The notes under the pieces were generated by a model, which was given only the letters and a program-made list of their open reading frames with translations, did no database searches and was not told the DNA's origin. 64,000 nt of DNA from the NCBI GenBank assembly GCA_013365325.1, contig JABVXV010000082.1, positions 1-64,000 on the forward strand, in the 5' to 3' direction. This DNA is from Dipetalonema caudispina (taxonomy: Eukaryota; Nematoda; Chromadorea; Rhabditida; Onchocercidae). Positions 13,101-23,970 of the stretch are shown in pieces. Within the stretch, counting starts at the first letter, position 1. Each line of letters begins with the position of its first letter. The position numbers and the translations under genes are program-made.

Positions 13101-16100
13101 GCACACACACAAAAAAAAACATATACTATGAATTAATTTACCAAAATGTTTCGAAATAATACTCTTGTCCTGAAGCACTGTAATACCTGACTTATTAACT
13201 TCTGAATCGCTATCCGATAATTGATCGCAAAAAGAATTACGGCTGAAATAATCATCATTAAGCCTGATGATTTCGACAGTAATTATTTTCATTAGTATGG
13301 AATGAAACGTTTCATGATACAGTTCAATGACATTACCTGTTATCATGCAGAATGTAGTTTAGATCAGGCACAGCATTCAAAACTGGAAGAGGAAAATTAC
13401 GTAACGTTGAGAAAAAATTCATTTCCTTCGCCACTTTCAAGCCATCCCAAAATGCATCCTTCGAAGCATTCGGCAGTAATTTAGTGGTTTTTTGAATAGA
13501 GGTCAAGAAAGTTTTTGAAGTGAATTCCTTGGGTATTTCTGGAATAATTCATATTAGTCTATTGTAGGATTAAGAGATCGACAATATATAAAAACTATGT
13601 TCTTCAGATTTCCACGCTGCATCGATGAATTCGACTATTTCTTACAGTAAACATTACACCTCCTTTTTTGCAAGCATAAAAAAGAGTACGATAATTCAGA
13701 AGTATTACACTTAAAGGAAGCAAAGTAAGCATCGGAAAAACAAATAGATTCAAATATGTAGCATTTTTATAGACAACAATCTTAATCCGTTTGTTTCCGA
13801 AGAAATGTAGTGTAATTTAGAAAATGGACTAACCGTGAGCTTCTGTAAGATACGAAGGAACTTCGTTCGATGAGAGACGAAAAACACGATTATCCGGGCC
13901 AAGAACATAAATAGTGGGGCATGGAGATTTTGGATCAACACAAATAGATGTCTAAAAAACACAAAGAAATATCTAAGCAATGAACAAGGACTTCCTTACA
14001 ACACAAAAGTTTCGAAAATTTCGAACAACTTACTTCAAACGTTCTATCTTGGAAAAGAATGTCCACATCAAATGATGATAAAGTTGTAGCCTGATCTTCG
14101 AAATTCAATAAAACAATGTAATTGTAGAAATAAACTACAAAAATTTGAGAATGTACCGCCAACACGCATGATCTCCATTGCTGTGACCTACAAATTCATT
14201 AAAATTATAAAAAGATAATACATTTTCCCTTTTTCCCAATGAATCATTTTGAACTTTTTTTCCTAAATTGTGAAGATAGATCTAATTTCTTGGTTATCAA
14301 TTGAAACAGCTAAAAATGAAAGGATAACCTGTACCCAATTGAAAAATCTGTTGTGGCCAACTTCTGCATTATCTAAAATTAAGTAAGCTGCGATACATTC
14401 ATACAGAACATTAAAATATATTCACTACGAAGATAAGTATCAATTAAAATATAAATATCCAACTTATACTTACATCTTCCGATATACTGAAACTCCTTTT
14501 CTTCTCACCATGGAAAATATCGTAAACAATTATAAAACCATCTGATTGAAGAACGAATAATTCCGCTCCACAGGATTTGGCAATCATGTGTATACCGATA
14601 GCTCTGAAAATCTTCGAAAAAGTTATTTTCTCAACTTTTAAGTAATTCATATGAATTTTCTTCAAGTAACTGATGCGAAATACTTTTTTTCTATCTAATT
14701 TCCAAAGATGAGAATAAAAATACTTCTGTTGATTCTGATCGATTTCCAGTACAGAATTGAAAAAATTTTCATCAATAACAGCGACTCTTTTGACAGTGCA
14801 GAGAGCTAGAAGATTGCAGACATGAGTTATCTGCATCACATAGGAATGTTCGAGACAAACAAATGTTGTTTGAAAGACGTTCTGCAAATTTGTAAAGCTG
14901 AAACAAATCTTGATATTTCAAAGTTAATTACTATCCAAAAAAATTAGTATCCAGAATGAAATACTATGCAATAAACAGACAGTCAAAGAGGCAAACATCG
15001 TATGAATCATAAATTGGCCAAACAATTCAAAAAAACTGCGGTTTAACTGACATGAATAAAATCGACTGAAGTGACAACCACAATGCCAGCGTCATCAGCA
15101 GAAAATACTTTTTTGCCATCTTCCGCCCATGCAATAGAACTAATCGCATGTCCCTTATGTCCATCAAATGACAGATTTTGTTCTAACTGCAAATTATGAC
15201 TATGAAAAGCTTCAACGAGCTCTTCAAAAAAAAGATAGAAGTTAATAGAAGCCAATAATAAGTAAGTGAAATCGCGCGTTTACAAATACAAATTGAAATT
15301 ATCTAGATTAAAGATGATAGATCTACTCCGGAGAGAAAACCACTATCATAAAATCAATAATGAATTTTAATTTCCAATAAAAAAAAAGAAACTCTTCTGG
15401 TTAAACTGGGATTCCCGGTTGGGAAATTCAGTAGTGCAAGGCCCCCGGAACTATGCCCTGCGGCGAGCAAATCATACTCTCCTGCGAAAAGTTTTACACA
15501 TGTGATCAGATCATCGGTATTTGTTCGTAAGCTGAAATTTAGAAATTTAAGCATTTCACAAGAAAAACTGCTAAAGAAAAAATATTCTACTGCGAAATCT
15601 TTTTCATAACAAAAATTTTTTCACTGTGAGTTCAAAAACGCCTGAATATTCTCACATAACAGCTATACAAAATTCTCACCACACCAACAATCACAGTTTT
15701 AGCAAAATGAGCAAACAGTGTGAGCATTATGCGATTCTTTACTAGATCTCTATTAGCTGCAATTTAAACAGTTTCACAATAATGTTTCACATAAATGGAA
15801 TTTATGAAAGCATCAATCGCTAAAGTTATGCCATGGTCTTGTTTGCTATAATTCATCAAATAGAATGCAAAACTGTACGGGGCAGCGCTGCGATTTAATC
15901 GACGATTGAAAAGGAACAAAGTACCACAGCTACTCCCAAATGCGATGTAATTATGGCCAACATCGAAACACGTTAGTTTTGCTTTTGACGTGCTAGATGA
16001 GAGTGTCACAGGAACCTGTAGTATTTATTTTTTAATTAATTAGCTGATTGATTCCGCTAAATAACTCAGACAGAAAGGCACCAAAATGAAACTTCAGCGC

Positions 16101-16269
16101 ATAATCAATTCATGTATCCATAGTAAATACGGTTTATCGAAAAGACCTGTTCAGTTAAGGCATGACACTCGTCCACATGGCTGAAATATCCTGATACGTC
16201 GGCCATCGATTCAGCATATTCCTGATATTCATTATATTCAGCGCTCTCTTGATAATCATTAGATGTCAT
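7134..16269 (-). CDS. TECPR2-like tectonin beta-propeller protein
   Basis: Human TECPR2 is an autophagy and ER-exit protein that binds Atg8-family proteins; I infer the same type of protein here. The ATG is at 16269. Exons (upper-lower): 16269-16147, 16015-15879, 15531-15393, 15186-15052, 14881-14474, 14363-14329, 14187-14034, 13951-13834, 13538-13337, 13242-13142, 13009-12906, 12795-12549, 12335-12229, 12138-12005, 11790-11619, 11525-11433, 10629-10587, 10145-9964, 9772-9593, 9492-9286, about 9071-8843, 8496-8471, 8317-8185, 8077-7914, 7740-7627, 7552-7346 (or 7335) and 7193-7134. This gives about 1317 residues (human 1411). The N-terminus matches the TECPR2 propeller (YIAFGSSCGTLFLFNRRLN; HAISSIAWAEDGKKVFSADD). 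The middle is Ser/Asp/Lys-rich. Residues from about 780 are tectonin-like repeats with paired Trp (GNYWKPVPLYL, RKERLWGIDLN). Weak points: the acceptor at 9071 reads GAG rather than CAG, and the last splice has two in-frame options. Confidence 0.85.
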
Positions 16270-17894
16270 TTGCAAACCACTAGTTTTTTCAACTATCTAT
16301 AGTTACATACATCCTGGATTTCTTGGCATATCCATTAAGTCTGAAATGAAAGTGACAATACTCCGAATGTGCTACTATATTCTATTATTATGGATTTCGC
16401 TGAATAGCTAATTTCGTCATCTTATAACATGTAGTACTATGACTTTATTGCGGCCAACAAAGACAGAGATTCTAAATGACCTTTTCCTTCAGCTACTACT
16501 TACTGAACATCTACAGCTGACTCTTGTCTCAAAATATCTCCAGCTATAAAACACAGAACACCAACCGGAACCCTTACTCAAAACCTGTTCATGCAATCCA
16601 GTCTGTTACACCAACATCATTTAATAACGCCCCGCTACGCCGCTATTCATTCCCATACATCAATGATGTTTGTTTGTTTATTTATTTTTTCTTAAGCTTT
16701 GGTTTTTTTTTTTCCATTTTAACTTAAATACAGTTTAGTATATGCTTAGCATGAAAAGTATTGAGACAGTCTCATCGGTAATTTTTAAATTCTACAGTAG
16801 TTTTATCACATATTACAAATTTCACATAGTTCCTTTCTCACCTGAATTATTTTAAAATTGTTAAGAGGTAAGGATACATTGAAAGATGCTTGTAACTGTA
16901 GGAACTCCATAGAAGAAAAAAAAACAGTAAATTGAATTAGTAAAAGTAATGAGAGGAATGAGTCATGTTAACACATTCGTATAAATCGATGAAATTTTAA
17001 TCTTCAGATGTGATTTTAAATGATGACAGATCGATAACTTCATAACTTTATGCGATGAAATTCTGGCAGAATTATTTCCTTTTCTCTATAATAGAATCGT
17101 AGTGATGGAGCATCGACAATCGATATTCATGTTTCCCTTTTATTTCACCCCAAAATTCATTTATTTGACAGTAGAGTTCATTTCAGCGCAATTTCCCTTC
17201 ACTGTGCTGTTTTTCTGTTCGTATTTTAATTTGTCAACTTTTAGATGTACGATACTTTTATGACATTATTTGAAATGTCCAATTAGTTACTTTAACGAAA
17301 TATAGCTTTGTTAATTGATTTGAGAAGTTCATGTCGCTTCACTGCTCAAAAGCCCATTAAAAGCCCATTTAATCAAATATTTGACATGAATCAACTTTTT
17401 CAGTAAATCACAAATGAAATTTCGAAGACGCATTTTCTTCTTGAAAGATCTGCTAAAAATTATATTGTGAAATTTGAAATTTATTCACAATTTTACCGGT
17501 AGTACGGGAAAAAAACATTCAAAGGATGAGCAGATAAATGTAAACTTCTCATATTCCATTCCATGAAGTTAACCGTATATCTTAAAACCTTCAATTAGTA
17601 ACATATTACAAAAGAAGTTGATGATGGATGACCGTTGTGGTTAGAACTTTTGCAGTTTCGTCGACTTTACACTGATTAGATTTGATCGTCAATAATTTGT
17701 TGCAGAGTTCAGAACAAGCAATCAATCTTCACCTAATGAGAATCAGGCTTCATCTTCTGTAAGCACTATTTCTTACATTTCCATTAGCAGTGCATAAGTA
17801 AGTCATGAATTATTCGATAAATATCATTTCTTTCCCATTTCTAAGGTCGTCTCCATCTTTCATTATCTATCCTAATATCGATGAGGTCATTTAA
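16270..17894. other. intergenic stretch, no gene seen
   Basis: This is the 5' flank of the TECPR2-like gene and probably the shared upstream region of the divergently transcribed pepsin-inhibitor-like gene. Its promoter and trans-splice acceptor presumably lie here, but no specific element can be assigned. Confidence 0.45.
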
Positions 17895-18230
17895 ATGATT
17901 CTAGCATCGCTAGGACGATGTCTTCGAGATATCATATTGAGTCAAATTATTTTAGATCCATTCATTTCACAGCCTTCCAATAATTTAGAAATTACGAATA
18001 AAGTTAAGAGAGATTCTGCTGAAGCCACCCGCATTTGGTGTTTCTTTAGCAAATCTTCATCTTTTGTTTCTGCAAAGGCGGTAAGATTTGCAGATCGGAA
18101 ATTCGTGGACGATATTGTCAATGGGGCTTTTAATAAATACTTGAAAGAATTGATTCATCATAAAATTTCCTTCATATTATTAAATTTAATAAAATCGCAG
18201 ATTGCAAGACAAGTGAATTACAAGAAGTGA
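17895..18230 (+). other. unassigned open region, open on both strands
   Basis: The plus frame runs 111 codons from ATG 17895 to the stop before 18231. The minus strand is also open for about 65 codons across its right-hand half (ending in a stop near 17950), with a plausible composition. I recognise neither protein. It could be an unspliced 5' exon of the next gene, another decayed insertion, or chance. No domain, signal peptide or membrane segment is evident in either reading. Confidence 0.25.
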
Positions 18231-18355
18231 ATTATAAAGATGAAATTGAGTATCACATTCCAAACTGTTTATAAGCTAACATATAATGAATCTTTGAAGA
18301 CGTTAGATTCATCATAGCCTTCAGTCTTCAAGCTTTCCACTTCATTTTCTTACAG

Positions 18356-19851
18356 TATCACAGTACAGTTAATCATTCTTTGGGGACAGAGCAAAGGACA
18401 GAATGTGAATTCTGGTAATTTCAATGCTGCTGGTACCGGTTTTCGTGATAGCAACATCAATACAGTACACTCATCTGGAAATGACAACGGACTAAGTGCC
18501 ATTGAGAATGGCATATATTGCGTAGTACAGGTAAATAAGGAAAATAACTTGTTTGGCTATGATTTCCTTCTCTCTTCATGCCAAAAAAAATATATTATTC
18601 TTTCACAGAATGAATGGATGTCACATTGTTGAATAATAACTATTTGATATGTAGGACACAAAAGTACGAAGTTTAGAGGAATCTGTTAATTATTAGTAAA
18701 ATTTTAACAGCATGAATTAAGACTGTTGTATTGGAAAAATGTAAAGTATAGGAAAAGTAATTTAATAATACTATCAAAATTAATTGAACTTTCAATACGG
18801 TGTTCTGATGTTATAATTAAGTGAAATATTATAATAAGATTAAGGCATCTTAACACCACCATTAATTTGGAACATAATCTATAACTTAATTTGCGACATA
18901 GACTTATTGAATTTCACGTGTTAAATTCTACTGTCAGATTTAGTGTTAAACAAATTGTATTGTATGTTAAGTAATTTCAAATTTCGTGAAATATTTTGTA
19001 GAACGGTCAGATATTTGTAAACGGCAGATATAAGCGTAACATGCAGTCGCAAGATTATTTAAGTTTGTATCAATACAAAGAGGGCGTTGCAAGGTGGTCT
19101 GCGAGTCTTAGCGACAATATACAACTGGTACGTACTTGATTTATTACAACAAAAAGGCAAATTTCTTTGCATACCATATGCTCTTAACTTATTAGTTAAA
19201 CTAATAACTCTTCCATCTTGCATCAAGCATAATATAATACCGCTTCCAGAGTCAGATATTACTTGAATTGCTTGATGCAATTTACTCCTAAAATCACATG
19301 GTAAACTATCTAATAAATCACCCGTATAAAATGAACAATGAATTCGTACTAATGGTTCACCTTCTTCATTTGGATTACCAATAATAGCATAATGCTCTCT
19401 TCCGCAACTTTTAGTTCTCTAAGATATAATATTCACTTTTTGAGTTTGTTTTAAAAATAGAGATGTTTTACATACTTCATATACGCCATAATCCTGTTGA
19501 AAACGATTTACGAATGATCTATTCAATTCTTATTAATGGTTTATTCAATTTTTATTAAAGATCATTACCTTGTATTGATAAATAGAAATAAAATTTTCCA
19601 GTGTTTTTTTTCATGCTTCCTCTCGAAATTAAAATTAAATTTTAAAAAACCTTTCAAAATTTCAGTGAAAATCATTGCAAAAATTGAGTATACTACGAAT
19701 GAAATGTTTAACAAAGAGTTTTTAGAGTTTTCCATGGGATCCCAGAAATCCGGAACACAAGAAATTCCCGTGGAATCCAGCAGCCTTTCCAGGGAAAAGA
19801 CGTCGACGAGCAGTGATACCTTTTCCACGTTTGCCACGGTTTTGTTATGAG
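18356..19851 (+). CDS. pepsin-inhibitor-3-like secreted protein (5' end unresolved)
   Basis: The nematode pepsin-inhibitor-3 (aspin, Ov33/Bm33-like) family are secreted proteins that bind aspartic proteases. Three phase-consistent exons are visible: 18356-18530, 19002-19127 and 19726-19851 (TAA). The first begins with a hydrophobic stretch (ITVQLIILWG) that looks like the core of a signal peptide, so the ATG must lie in an upstream exon. A candidate is 18240-18301, starting MKLS, with a weak donor. The family motif is GIYCVVQ / NGQIFVNGRYKRNM, followed by a Tyr/Trp-rich helix region. The C-terminus is Pro-rich and closes with PFPRLPRFC, like the PPLPKPPxFC end of pepsin inhibitor-3; its Cys probably pairs with the Cys of YCVVQ. 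Only one repeat is present, where classic family members have two. The last intron (19128-19725) contains the antisense ribA remnant. Family assignment comes from remembered motifs. Confidence 0.6.
19160..19530 (-). pseudogene. ribA: decayed GTP cyclohydrolase II (ribA) fragment, Wolbachia/Rickettsiales type
   Basis: GTP cyclohydrolase II starts riboflavin synthesis from GTP; animals lack it. Reading the minus strand from about 19500, one frame gives SCGREHYAIIGNP, LVRIHCSFYTGDLLDSL, SKLHQAIQVISDSGSG and NKLRAYGMQ. These follow the RibA core block by block (E. coli: HVALV, RVHSECLTGD, LRCDCG, RAYALQ). The wording is closest to Rickettsiales RibA. It is broken: TAG at 19421-19419 interrupts the frame at a site that is normally Phe. 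Two of the three zinc-binding Cys are Phe (CSFYTGD, PCDFR), and the active-site RGIGL block reads RVISL. Homology stops just after the Gln-Arg near 19175, so the C-terminal third is missing. The piece lies wholly inside the last intron of the pepsin-inhibitor-like gene, antisense to it. I infer transfer from a Wolbachia endosymbiont to the nucleus. The outer limits are approximate. Confidence 0.85.
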
Positions 19852-21008
19852 TAAACACTAAAATTTACATCAGATTATAAGATTGTATGCTGAGATTTTA
19901 AGGATTTTCAAGAATTTATTTGCTAATTTTACTTTGCTTACGGGAGTTAAGTCTTTGAAAAAAATTGGTAAAAGTGAAATTGAATTATTGCTGCATGTAT
20001 GCCGGGATTGCTATCTGTCATCGATCTTGCATGTTGATTTAGAACATGACAACTTGAGGAATGTACTGTTGAACTTAAATACCGTCTTTTAATTTAATTT
20101 AAATACATAAAACATTGAAGAAATATATTTTGCAATGTCGGACTGAATTACGTCTTAATACTGAACTGTATATTTCCGTGAGTCATACTGTTACTCTCTA
20201 CTTCATCGTCGATCCGTCCACACGGACTGGAACCAGAAAGTACCCTATCATGCCACTTAATGAGATAATGCTACGCTGTTTGCAACATCTGAATAAAAAC
20301 TTGCTAGTTACAAATTTAACAATATGACCACTAGCCATGAATGAAGTTTCTCGAATTCCAAGATATTACAAATATTAAACTGTATTACTGAAATGTTATC
20401 ATGAATATTCATACAATATACATGATAATAGATGGTGACAAAAGCGGTGTTGTTTGTTGGTTCAGATGATAAAGACAATCGATCAGTCACGCTAAGAAGT
20501 CTTAGCCTAAGCGACCAGGTCTAAAACCAAGTCTTTATTATGTTCAAATGTTGAGTCCGGGAAACTTGTAATCATTTTTAGGACTGAAGCTTACAAATGT
20601 CCAATCAATATTATCATTACTCTATTGAAGAGTAATAATAAAGTAAACGTCTTTTCTCTTGCCACTTCTTGTTATCAAAGATTTAACTCAACGATTGATC
20701 CTACCCATCGACTACGTTTCTTGCAAAGTTAATAAATAGCTAAAAAATTTCACATTAAACTTACTTCCATTAAAAAGAATTATGCTGTTGTAATGGCTTC
20801 AATAAAAATGTGGTAATATTTATTCACAATTGGTTTTCAGTATTCTAATGCTGCATGAAAAACATTGACCATTAACTGAGACTATTACTACAACTTTAAA
20901 TATCGAAGCATTTGTCGCATACGGCATAAAATATTAGTTAGCATTCTAAAATATGAGTATTATTAGCATTCTACATTGTAGAATTTGTTGTATAATTCGA
21001 TGATGATT
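19852..21008. other. intergenic stretch between convergent genes
   Basis: This is the 3' flank of the pepsin-inhibitor-like gene (+) and of the polytopic membrane protein gene (-). Small plus-strand frames at 19883-20092 and 20115-20327 have no recognisable features. Polyadenylation signals of AATAAA type are common in this AT-rich DNA and cannot be assigned with confidence. Confidence 0.45.
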
Positions 21009-23970
21009 TTAAGACATTGATTGTGTGAGTAGATAACCGGGCAATACTTCAACAGTAAAAGCTGATTTTAATGAGAAGGAAAAGAGGATAATAGCTGAGA
21101 TGAATAACCATAGATTGATGAGAACCTGAACTGCACTCGTTTCTGCTATCACATATTCTCGTTTCCATTCTGTATATGGACTACGAAAATCTACAACACG
21201 ATAGCAGTACTGGTATGCAAATGCTGGTGAATAACAATGACGTTGAAATGGGAAGCGATTCATTGAGTACCTAGAATAACTCCTTAATCAAGTTTGACAC
21301 TAATTAGGTGGACTCATCATTAAAAGTCCACCTAATTTTCAGGACAAATAAAAGAGATAGATTGAAAATTTACGAGAATTATTATCCGAAAACTGTCAGA
21401 GTTTTTAAGTCGATCCAGTAGATCATATTATCAAATTTATTTTTTCTGATCATACGTTTGTTAAGTTAAGTTAGACGTTGATTAATTGTCTAGCCGCGCA
21501 TCAAGTTCCGGTATGGTAATATTAGCTTGACATTAAAAGAGAGCACACAATACAGGTTTTGCGGAGAAAAATGTAAAATAAATTGATCAAAATAAATTTG
21601 GTCAATTTATTTTAGAAGATGGAGAATGAAAGATACCTCGTAAAAGTGCAAAACATTCCAAATGATGCCGCAGCAGCCAATGCCATCGCAAAACCTGAGC
21701 CAAATATATTTGCTAGTCGAATAAATTTACCTAAATGTTCTCAACTTTTGAAATGATATTTCACCATTATTTTTCGGTACGAGAATCACAAGCAATTATC
21801 AGATCGTAAATTTTTAACAGAACCAAATTTTACTGATCTATACTGCCATTTTATTTCAAAGCTCCATTTCAGTACTAATACTTAATTTCCTTGAGCTACT
21901 TAGTCATGTATTTCGTTAAGGTTACAGTAATGTTCTAATGTTATACCTCGATATTGATATTTCCAGGTAATACTACATTGAAATACAGTATAGAGACAGA
22001 CAAGTACAGCAGGCCACAGGTAGAAATATGTACAGCAGTAGAAGCGATGAAGCAATGCAGCGGGTATCATCATTATACCGACTACCAGTTGACCATGATA
22101 AGAACGGATCAAATACCTGAATAGCTTCCTTCTAATTAACTTTTAACTTATTTATAGAAAATAAGAGTCGATTATGGTTCTGCCACATTCACATTCTCAG
22201 GTAGAATTATCTAACTTCTCTGATCCGAATGCACAAATGTAAAATACAGAATTTATCTTCACTACTTATGTCCATTTATCATTTCACAACCACGATCAAA
22301 TTACTTATGGCATACATCCATATTTTATTTATGGTAGAAGTGTGAAATGATTACCCGTTCTCTTCAGCACTGTAGTAAGCAAGAGCTGTAGAGGTAGCAG
22401 TATGTGCTAGGGAAAATCCGCTCAATAAGAATGATGTCATGAAATTTACTGAGCTTTCATGGAAGGTAATATCCAATTTACTTCGTAATGAATCATGAAA
22501 TGGCTTTAAGAAATCGTTACAAGACTTCTGATAGCTTGATGTCCGATATGATAGTCCATAACACAGTGCTTGGTACATTGAAATCCTATTTGCTGGAAAT
22601 ATGCAAAAATGTACTATATACCATTAGATAGAGATGTGATTTGAATGGTTGTATCATACTTGAAGTATCACGGATGTTATTATCCTCTTCCTCGTTCAAC
22701 ACATCATCTACTTCACAAAATGTCTCAGTAATTGATGATAATAGCAGAATAAATCCCAAAGCGGCGGAACAACAATGAAGCACAAAGTCAACTCTGCAAT
22801 GAATTGAACAATTTGAATCGTTCTTCCACTGAGAAGAAGTGTGGTACAACATGGCTAAACAGAAGTAATAACTGAAAAAAAATCAACAATGTGCTAATTA
22901 CTGCTCCGTGTACTTTTTTAATTAATTTGTAATTTACTATGAAAACGAATAATGAATAGCTAATAGCTAAGATGATGGTAGTATTGAATCAAAATAGAAG
23001 GTCTCTCATACTGTAATACACTATGGAATTATATGGTGCTCCCTAAAAAAACTTTGTGCCGAAATGTCATAACTTCAATTTTATTTTCACTTTCATTGTT
23101 CTTCGAAAAAAAACTTCCTTAAAAAGCTTAAAAGATTTTGCTATTGTAATAGCTCCAAAAGTAACTATTTATCAATTCAATTTCAAACAAACATTTAATT
23201 GTAAGGAAGTTTTTTCTCTTACATAGTACCAAATTTTGTTCCAGAGAAGTTAGGAAAAAAAACAAATATATCATCTCCCGAATTGTTGAGGAAATATTAG
23301 ATATTTGAGCTAACAATTAGCAGCAAATACCTATCAATCTTCTTATTTTCATATCTTTTGCTTCTCATCCTATTGATTGAAATTTATGCAGAAAATTTAT
23401 CAAAAATGACCAAACCTGTTTGGAAAACGAAGGAAAAGGGCGTGAAAAGCGGTGATAAAAGCGAAAACAGCAGTAATGATTGGTATTAGGAATGGATAGA
23501 ATGGTAAGCAGAATAGCAAATGATTGATACCAAGCCAAAATTCACACTGAAATTGTTGAAGTATTGATGAAGTTGCAGAGTTTTAGGATATTTTATAAAA
23601 AAAAAAGTTTTTGAAATAGAAAAAGCATTTTGCAAAAAATTTTTTAGTCATTGGAACTTATAATCAACGATATTAGAAGAAATAGCATAATGGATTGATT
23701 AAAGGGGTGATATTTGTTCATACTATTTTCAGGATTGTGTTCTATGACGATTCTCGATCGAAATATCATCATACTCATCGGTAATATATTATTGCAAAAC
23801 TCAGCACTGAACGCATAAACTTAAGAAATTTTAAAATACATTTCCATATTGCAAAATTTTTATTTAAATAAAATAATTGTTTAAAATAAAAAGAAACGAT
23901 TTACAAATGCCACAATAATAAGAAGCGGATTTAGTGACCAACGAAAACCGTTCCGACTATATACTGCCAT
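21009..23970 (-). CDS. polytopic membrane protein, complete, family not recognised
   Basis: I do not recognise the family. Seven exons join in phase: 23970-23905 (ATG), 23546-23416, 22871-22660, 22592-22355, 22116-21947, 21694-21637 and 21270-21009 (TAA). They encode 378 residues. All donors are GT and all acceptors AG. Hydrophobic segments suggest about 7-8 membrane spans: the N-terminus (LNPLLIIVAF), exon 2 (two spans around CLPFYPFLIPIITAVFAFIT), exon 3 (SAALGFILLLSS), exon 4 (FMTSFLLSGFSLAHT), exon 5 (VVGIMMIPAALL and LWPAVLVCLYTVF), exon 6 (MALAAAASFGMFC) and exon 7 (LINLWLFISAIILFSF). There is an acidic loop (DDVLNEEEDNN) and many Cys/Tyr in the loops. No cleavable signal peptide is obvious. 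The short N-terminus and even spread of spans resemble transporter-like or sensory membrane proteins, but no signature motif was found. The gene model is firm; its role is unknown. Confidence 0.75.
21302..21337. repeat. perfect 13-bp inverted repeat, 10-nt loop
   Basis: The arm AATTAGGTGGACT at 21302-21314 is followed by a 10-base spacer and its exact reverse complement at 21325-21337. It lies in the last intron of the polytopic membrane gene, shortly upstream (in transcript order) of the donor side of the branch region. It could form a stem in the pre-mRNA or be the relic of a small foldback element. Confidence 0.85.

Noticed and set aside
19883..20327. Two plus-strand frames downstream of the pepsin-inhibitor-like gene, considered as further endosymbiont fragments
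   Set aside because: No motif of any bacterial or nematode family could be recognised.
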